Source: Candidatus Faecousia faecipullorum
GTDB taxonomy: Bacteria > Bacillota > Clostridia > Oscillospirales > Oscillospiraceae
Length of the DNA: 7,869 nt
Direction of reading: 5' to 3'
Assembly: GCA_018710805.1 (NCBI GenBank)
Contig: DVJG01000011.1
Location: 1 to 7,869 of the forward strand
Shown in pieces: positions 7,228 through 7,869 of the stretch. The notes under the pieces are model-generated. The model made no database searches and was not told the DNA's origin. It saw only the letters and a program-made list of their open reading frames with translations. The position numbers and the translations under genes were made by a program. The stretch's first letter is position 1. Each line of letters begins with the position of its first letter.

Positions 7228-7260
7228 TAACCCGGCTGTTCTTTTTGAACAGCCGGGTTA
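7228..7260. terminator. Hairpin terminator shared by the aro operon and convergent tsaD
   Basis: Arms TAACCCGGCTGTTC (7228-7241) and its exact reverse complement (7247-7260) enclose a five-T loop, a perfect 14-bp stem. It begins one base after the GNAT stop. No U-run follows on the + strand (CAAATATTC), and only UUUA follows on the - strand. Its place between converging genes and its strong GC core fit a two-way terminator or a transcript-end stabiliser. Confidence 0.75.
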
Positions 7261-7275
7261 CAAATATTCACCGCT

Positions 7276-7318
7276 TTATACACAGTTTCCACAGCTCTTT
7301 CCACAGGGGTGTGGATTT
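7276..7318. promoter_or_regulatory. Cluster of DnaA-box-like nonamers
   Basis: TTATACACA (7276-7284) fits the DnaA consensus TTATNCACA exactly. It abuts GTTTCCACA (7285-7293), which is followed by CTTTCCACA (7297-7305), both differing from TTATCCACA at two positions. On the opposite strand TGTGGATTT (7310-7318) reads AAATCCACA. TTTCCACAG is repeated with a 12-base period (7286 and 7298). An AT-rich stretch follows to about 7420, including a weaker reverse box-like ATATTCACA (7372-7380, reverse strand). Binding of DnaA is inferred from motif similarity only. The region could be a DnaA titration site, an origin-like element or chance. Confidence 0.5.
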
Positions 7319-7350
7319 TTTCAACTTTAAATCCCGGGTTTTTCCCAATA

Positions 7351-7370
7351 ATGTAACAAACCGGTAACAT
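7351..7370. repeat. Imperfect inverted repeat, possible operator
   Basis: ATGTAAC, six bases, then GTAACAT: six of seven positions pair across the dyad, and GTAACA is also directly repeated at 7353 and 7364. The size suits a dimeric regulator, but no gene start lies next to it and no regulator is identified. Confidence 0.3.
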
Positions 7371-7384
7371 TTGTGAATATTTTT

Positions 7385-7412
7385 TGTCAAGTGTATGAAT
7401 TGGGGGTAAAAT
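7385..7412 (+). promoter_or_regulatory. Sigma-A-like promoter hexamers reading antisense into tsaD
   Basis: TTGTCA (7385-7390) and TAAAAT (7407-7412) are each one base from consensus, with a 16-base spacer, in an AT-rich region. Transcription would run into the 3' end of tsaD on the opposite strand. Such pairs arise readily by chance in AT-rich DNA, so this is a weak call. Confidence 0.2.
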
Positions 7413-7422
7413 ATTCATTCAC

Positions 7423-7869
7423 TCAGAGTGCTTCTCCCAGAATGGACTTTGTGGCGTAGGCGTTCAGGGACATATCAGCAGTGCTGCCTGCCAGATATTC
7501 GTAATAGGCCTGAGCACCAATCATAGCGCCGTTGTCGCCGCAGAGCTTCAGCGGAGGCATATAGACCTTGGCATTCAGCTTTTCCGCCGCCGCCAGGATG
7601 TCGGCACGGATGCGGCTGTTGGCAGCCACACCGCCTGCCACGGCGATTTTCCGGCAGCCCGTCTCCTGTATTGCCATGGCCACCCGGGGAACCAGGGTAT
7701 CCGACACGGCAGCGGAGAAGGATGCGCAGAGGGAGGGAATGTCGATTGTCTCCCCCACCTGCTCCGCATGGTGAATGAGATTCAGCGCCGCGGTTTTCAG
7801 TCCGGAAAAACTCATATTGTAGGGATTTTCTCCGGGTTTACTCCGGGGAAGGGTATATTTTGTCTCGTC
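7423..7869 (-). CDS. tsaD: tRNA N6-adenosine threonylcarbamoyltransferase, C-terminal 148 codons
   Basis: Part of the TsaB-TsaD-TsaE machinery that places threonylcarbamoyl on A37 of ANN-decoding tRNAs, in the cytosol. The frame is open to the window edge; the first in-frame codons there read DETKYTLPRSKPGENPYN and lead into MSFSGLKTAAL, matching the family's F-S-F-S-G-L-K-T block. Further on are VAGGVAANSRIRADI, the ASKHA-fold nucleotide-binding loop, and LCGDNGAMIGAQAYYEY, with the conserved metal-binding Asp of the C-x-D-N-x-A-M motif. The Met at 7815 is internal, not the start: about 190 N-terminal residues with the HxxxH metal motif should lie beyond the window. The TGA is at 7423-7425. 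It converges on the aro operon and has no visible functional tie to it. Confidence 0.95.
   Translation of the reverse strand, partial: DETKYTLPRSKPGENPYNMSFSGLKTAALNLIHHAEQVGETIDIPSLCASFSAAVSDTLVPRVAMAIQETGCRKIAVAGGVAANSRIRADILAAAEKLNAKVYMPPLKLCGDNGAMIGAQAYYEYLAGSTADMSLNAYATKSILGEAL

Noticed and set aside
7286..7306. Direct repeats of TTTCCACAG as a CRISPR or iteron array
   Set aside because: Only two copies with a 12-base period, too few and too short for either.
7351..7370. TyrR-like box (TGTAAC-N6-GTAACA has the G-N14-C spacing of the E. coli TyrR site)
   Set aside because: TyrR is a gammaproteobacterial regulator, the half-sites match poorly (TGTAAA/TTTACA expected), and the site lies downstream of the operon rather than before it.
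7261..7422. Chromosomal replication origin
   Set aside because: DnaA-like boxes and AT-rich DNA are present, but no dnaA/dnaN/rpmH neighbour is visible and the flanking genes converge on the region rather than diverge. Kept only as a DnaA-box cluster.

Overview
The window is an almost gap-free aromatic amino acid (shikimate/chorismate) operon on the + strand, followed by a short intergenic region and the 3' end of a convergent tsaD gene. The sequence suggests a Gram-positive anaerobe of the Clostridia, perhaps the Oscillospiraceae/Ruminococcaceae. The reasons are moderately GC-rich coding (two 60-base lines counted by hand gave 53% and 65% G+C), strong AGGAGG-type ribosome binding sites, Firmicutes-like protein signatures (an EPSP synthase with an SGSTLRF loop, a type II dehydroquinase) and tight end-to-start gene packing. 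The lineage is an inference, not a database result.

Layout: tyrA (1-620, N-terminus outside the window), aroB (617-1669), aroA (1671-2867), aroC (2848-3948), pheA encoding a chorismate mutase/prephenate dehydratase (3939-5081), an aroE::aroK fusion (5081-6307), aroQ (6304-6738), and a GNAT-family acetyltransferase gene (6735-7226). A perfect 14-bp hairpin (7228-7260) starts one base after the last stop codon. Positions 7261-7422 hold no gene, but carry a cluster of DnaA-box-like nonamers, an AT-rich stretch, an imperfect dyad and a promoter-like pair of hexamers. The C-terminal 148 codons of tsaD run leftward from the right edge to 7423.

How the genes work together: AroB makes 3-dehydroquinate, AroQ dehydrates it to 3-dehydroshikimate, the AroE domain reduces that to shikimate, the AroK domain phosphorylates it, AroA adds enolpyruvate, and AroC forms chorismate. 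PheA and TyrA then commit chorismate/prephenate to phenylalanine and tyrosine. Every step from DAHP to the two branch acids is encoded here; only DAHP synthase (step 1), the final aminotransferase and any trp genes are absent, and DAHP synthase could lie upstream of the window. Every gene junction overlaps or is separated by one base, so translational coupling is likely throughout.

I see no mobile element, CRISPR array, RNA gene or clearly new system. The parts most worth a second look are the AroE-AroK fusion with a possible leftover internal start, the DnaA-box cluster at an operon end, the unassigned acetyltransferase coupled to aroQ, and the glyphosate-loop residues of AroA.
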